This document shows positions 14,984 through 16,575 of a stretch of DNA of 16,575 nucleotides, one piece after another. Under the pieces are notes generated by a model, which was given only the letters and a program-made list of their open reading frames with translations, searched no databases and was not told where the DNA came from. Source of the DNA: JAWPMV01 sp038527215. GTDB taxonomy: Bacteria > Bacteroidota > Bacteroidia > J057. The translations under genes were made by a program, and so were the position numbers. The stretch lies in assembly GCA_038527215.1 (NCBI GenBank), contig JBCBGC010000162.1, forward strand, positions 1 through 16,575, in the 5' to 3' direction. Numbering within the stretch: the first letter of the stretch is position 1; the number at the start of each line of letters is the position of its first letter.

Positions 14984-16213
14984 ATGAAACAGATCTTCAG
15001 CTTTTCCCTCATTTGGTCTTTGTGCCTTTCTCTGACCCTGGCCCAACAAGCGCCGAAAGCTACGCCCGAAGCTGCTGGCTTCTCTTCAGAACGACTGGCC
15101 CGCTGGACCCACTTCGTTGATCAAGAAATGACCGAGGAACGATTAGGGGGAGCCATTACCATGATTTACCGCAAAGGCCAGCTTGCGCATTTTTCCACCC
15201 AGGGATTTCAGGACAAAAAGCAGCAAGTGCCCATGTCCAAGGATGGCATTTTCTATATCCAATCCATGACCAAAGCCGTGGTGACCACCGGGCTGATGTT
15301 GCTGTATGAAGAGGGGCATTTTAACCTCTATGATCCCGTCAGCAAATACCTCCCCATGTTCAAGGACATGAAAGTCCTCACCTACCCGGAAGGGAAAGAC
15401 GGTCCCTCGAAGCTGGTGCCCGCCAAACGCGACTTCACCATTGCCGAGGCCATGACCCATACTACCGGGCTGCTCCACGGCCTGGGAGGAGATTCCCTCA
15501 ACCGGTCTTACTTCATGAACCTCTACATGAAACGGCATCAGACCATCATGGACCGGGTTACGGCCTTGAGTAACATGGCCCTGGTCGATCAGCCTGGAGA
15601 AAGCTGGCATTACAGCGCCTCTCCGGATATTTTGGCGGCCCTGATTGAGGTTTTTAGTGGAAAAAATCCGGCGGAGTTCCTGGAAGAAAGGCTTTTTGCC
15701 CCGCTGGGCATGAAGGACACAGGCTATAATCTGGAGGAAAACCAGCATGATCGCCTGGTTGAGGTCTTTTTTCCCAATCCCAAAGATGAGTCTGGCGGCT
15801 TTTATCAGAAAACTCCCCTCACTGGCAACACCGTATATGGCGGGACCCATGGACTGTTTTCTACGGCATCGGATTATATGAATTTCCTGCGCATGATCGA
15901 AAATCAGGGAAGTTTTGAGGGCAAAAGGCTTCTTAGCCGCAAAACCATCGAACTGATGTCGGCCAACCATACCCGGGATATTTACCTGCCTGGAACCGGG
16001 TATGGCCTGGGCTTCGCGGTCCGCACCAACGTAGGCGCCTCCAAGACCCTCACCTCTAAAGGAGAGTTGTATTGGAGCGGATTATACTGCACCTATTTTA
16101 TGGTCGATCCTGAAGAAGATATGATCGGTATTCTGATGACCCAAACCTTCCCCTTCAATGGCAACCTTGGGTCTCAGTTTAAGCGCATGGTGTATCAGGC
16201 GATTGCTGATTGA
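14984..16213 (+). CDS. Exported class C beta-lactamase-like serine hydrolase
   Basis: 409 residues. Signal peptide about 1-20 (IFSFSLIWSLCLSLTLA). The domain belongs to the beta-lactamase/transpeptidase-like family (PF00144): the SxxK motif is Ser94-Met-Thr-Lys97 in FYIQSMTKAV, the Tyr of the second motif is Tyr210 in WHYSASPD, and the late YWSGLYCTYFMVDPEE (363-378) matches the WGGxYGTYFWVDP segment of family VIII esterase-type members rather than the KTG of true beta-lactamases. GGTHGLFSTASDYMNF (286-301) is another family landmark. It most likely hydrolyses small esters or peptidoglycan-type substrates in the periplasm; resistance to beta-lactams cannot be inferred. The N-terminus after the signal (PEAAGFSSERLARW) is the usual start of this family. 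No clear terminator follows before the next gene on the opposite strand. Confidence 0.93.
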   Translation: MKQIFSFSLIWSLCLSLTLAQQAPKATPEAAGFSSERLARWTHFVDQEMTEERLGGAITMIYRKGQLAHFSTQGFQDKKQQVPMSKDGIFYIQSMTKAVVTTGLMLLYEEGHFNLYDPVSKYLPMFKDMKVLTYPEGKDGPSKLVPAKRDFTIAEAMTHTTGLLHGLGGDSLNRSYFMNLYMKRHQTIMDRVTALSNMALVDQPGESWHYSASPDILAALIEVFSGKNPAEFLEERLFAPLGMKDTGYNLEENQHDRLVEVFFPNPKDESGGFYQKTPLTGNTVYGGTHGLFSTASDYMNFLRMIENQGSFEGKRLLSRKTIELMSANHTRDIYLPGTGYGLGFAVRTNVGASKTLTSKGELYWSGLYCTYFMVDPEEDMIGILMTQTFPFNGNLGSQFKRMVYQAIAD

Positions 16214-16342
16214 GTTTTTGTCCGAAATGATCCAGCCGTAGCAGGCAACCCGGAAAGGCTCGCATGAAATGCAAAACCACTCCGGGGTGCCCACGCTGGC
16301 CAGAAGCCTTAGCCATAAGGAAACCTGAGGGTTAGCCTCTTT

Positions 16343-16519
16343 CTACCAGCCATCTCTCAAGGCGATATATAAGTAGGTCATAACCCCCACCACCGTGGCC
16401 AGGGGAGCAAGAATGGCAAACCAAGCCTTCCGCTTTCCTTTTTTCCCCTGCTTCTTAAGCTTACGCAGACCAGCAATGCCTAGCCCTACGGAAGTGGCGC
16501 CCAGCAATCCTGTGAAAGC
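16343..16519 (-). CDS. 3' end of a membrane-protein gene, 5' part lost at the inverted repeat
   Basis: The minus strand reads 58 codons to TAG at 16343-16345. The residues include a Gly/Ala-rich hydrophobic stretch (FTGLLGATSVGLGIAGL), a basic loop (RKLKKQGKKGKRK) and a second hydrophobic segment (AWFAILAPLATVVGVMTYL) ending in ALRDGW, as in a two-helix or longer membrane protein. The upstream limit is not a start codon: a TAA (16520-16522) appears where the right arm of the inverted repeat begins, so the frame is broken by the repeat, not by a natural end. The full gene must have continued beyond. Family not recognised. Confidence 0.6.
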   Translation of the reverse strand, partial: AFTGLLGATSVGLGIAGLRKLKKQGKKGKRKAWFAILAPLATVVGVMTYLYIALRDGW

Positions 16520-16575
16520 TTAAGAAGCAGGGGAAAAAAGGAAAGCGGAAGGCTTGGTTTGCCATTCTTGCTCCC
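16403..16575. repeat. Perfect 60-bp inverted repeat at the window end, 53-bp spacer
   Basis: Bases 16403-16462 (starting GGGAGCAAGAATGGCAAACC) are the exact reverse complement of 16516-16575 (ending GTTTGCCATTCTTGCTCCC). The spacer is 16463-16515. The right arm stops exactly at the last base of the window. The left arm lies within the coding frame of the membrane-protein fragment, so the repeat looks like a fold-back copy of that gene. Confidence 0.95.

Noticed and set aside
15143..15970. Long minus-strand ORF (275 codons) opposite the beta-lactamase-like gene
   Set aside because: Antisense shadow of a gene with clear catalytic motifs; its translation shows no domain logic and its frame follows from the codon use of the real gene.
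16214..16342. Search for a terminator between the hydrolase gene and the convergent membrane-protein fragment
   Set aside because: Only short, imperfect stems (for example AACC/GGTT) without T-runs were found.

Overview
The window looks like chromosomal DNA of a member of the Bacteroidota, most likely a saprospirian (Lewinella/Saprospira-like) lineage; that rank is inference. The evidence is two proteins ending in type IX secretion (T9SS) type A sorting domains, several Bacteroidota-type lipoproteins and signal peptides, a CarboxypepD_reg-like domain followed by the linker usual in SusC-type receptors, and a DUF7009-like protein. No tRNA, rRNA, CRISPR array, transposase or phage gene was seen.

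Left part (1 to about 2500) is visibly more AT-rich and accessory in character. It starts inside a gene (2-1033) whose frame is open to the window edge; its product has a coiled coil and a C-terminal RNxxAH motif as in HEPN-type domains. After it come a cluster of consecutive RNA hairpins ending in a T-run (1094-1199), a small single-helix membrane ORF with its own terminator (1214-1419), a two-helix small membrane protein (1657-1917), and a minus-strand secreted-protein gene split by an in-frame TAA (1942-2472).

Middle and right part (about 2500-16213) is GC-richer and orderly. A cytoplasmic DUF7009-like gene is followed by nine consecutive genes whose products all carry export signals: a collagen-like lipoprotein, a WG-repeat protein, a YVTN-type beta-propeller, a Lys/Pro-rich secreted protein, a large S8 protease with PKD domains and a T9SS tail, a lipoprotein MsrA, a vWA protein with a T9SS tail, a DUF4382-like lipoprotein and a class-C beta-lactamase-like hydrolase. 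Most are single-gene units with their own hairpin terminators, some bidirectional between convergent genes. No pathway is evident; the shared theme is the cell envelope and exterior.

Right edge (16214-16575) holds the C-terminal end of a minus-strand membrane-protein gene. It runs into a perfect 60-bp inverted repeat whose outer arm ends exactly at the last base. This looks like a fold-back artefact at a contig end rather than biology, and it truncates the gene.
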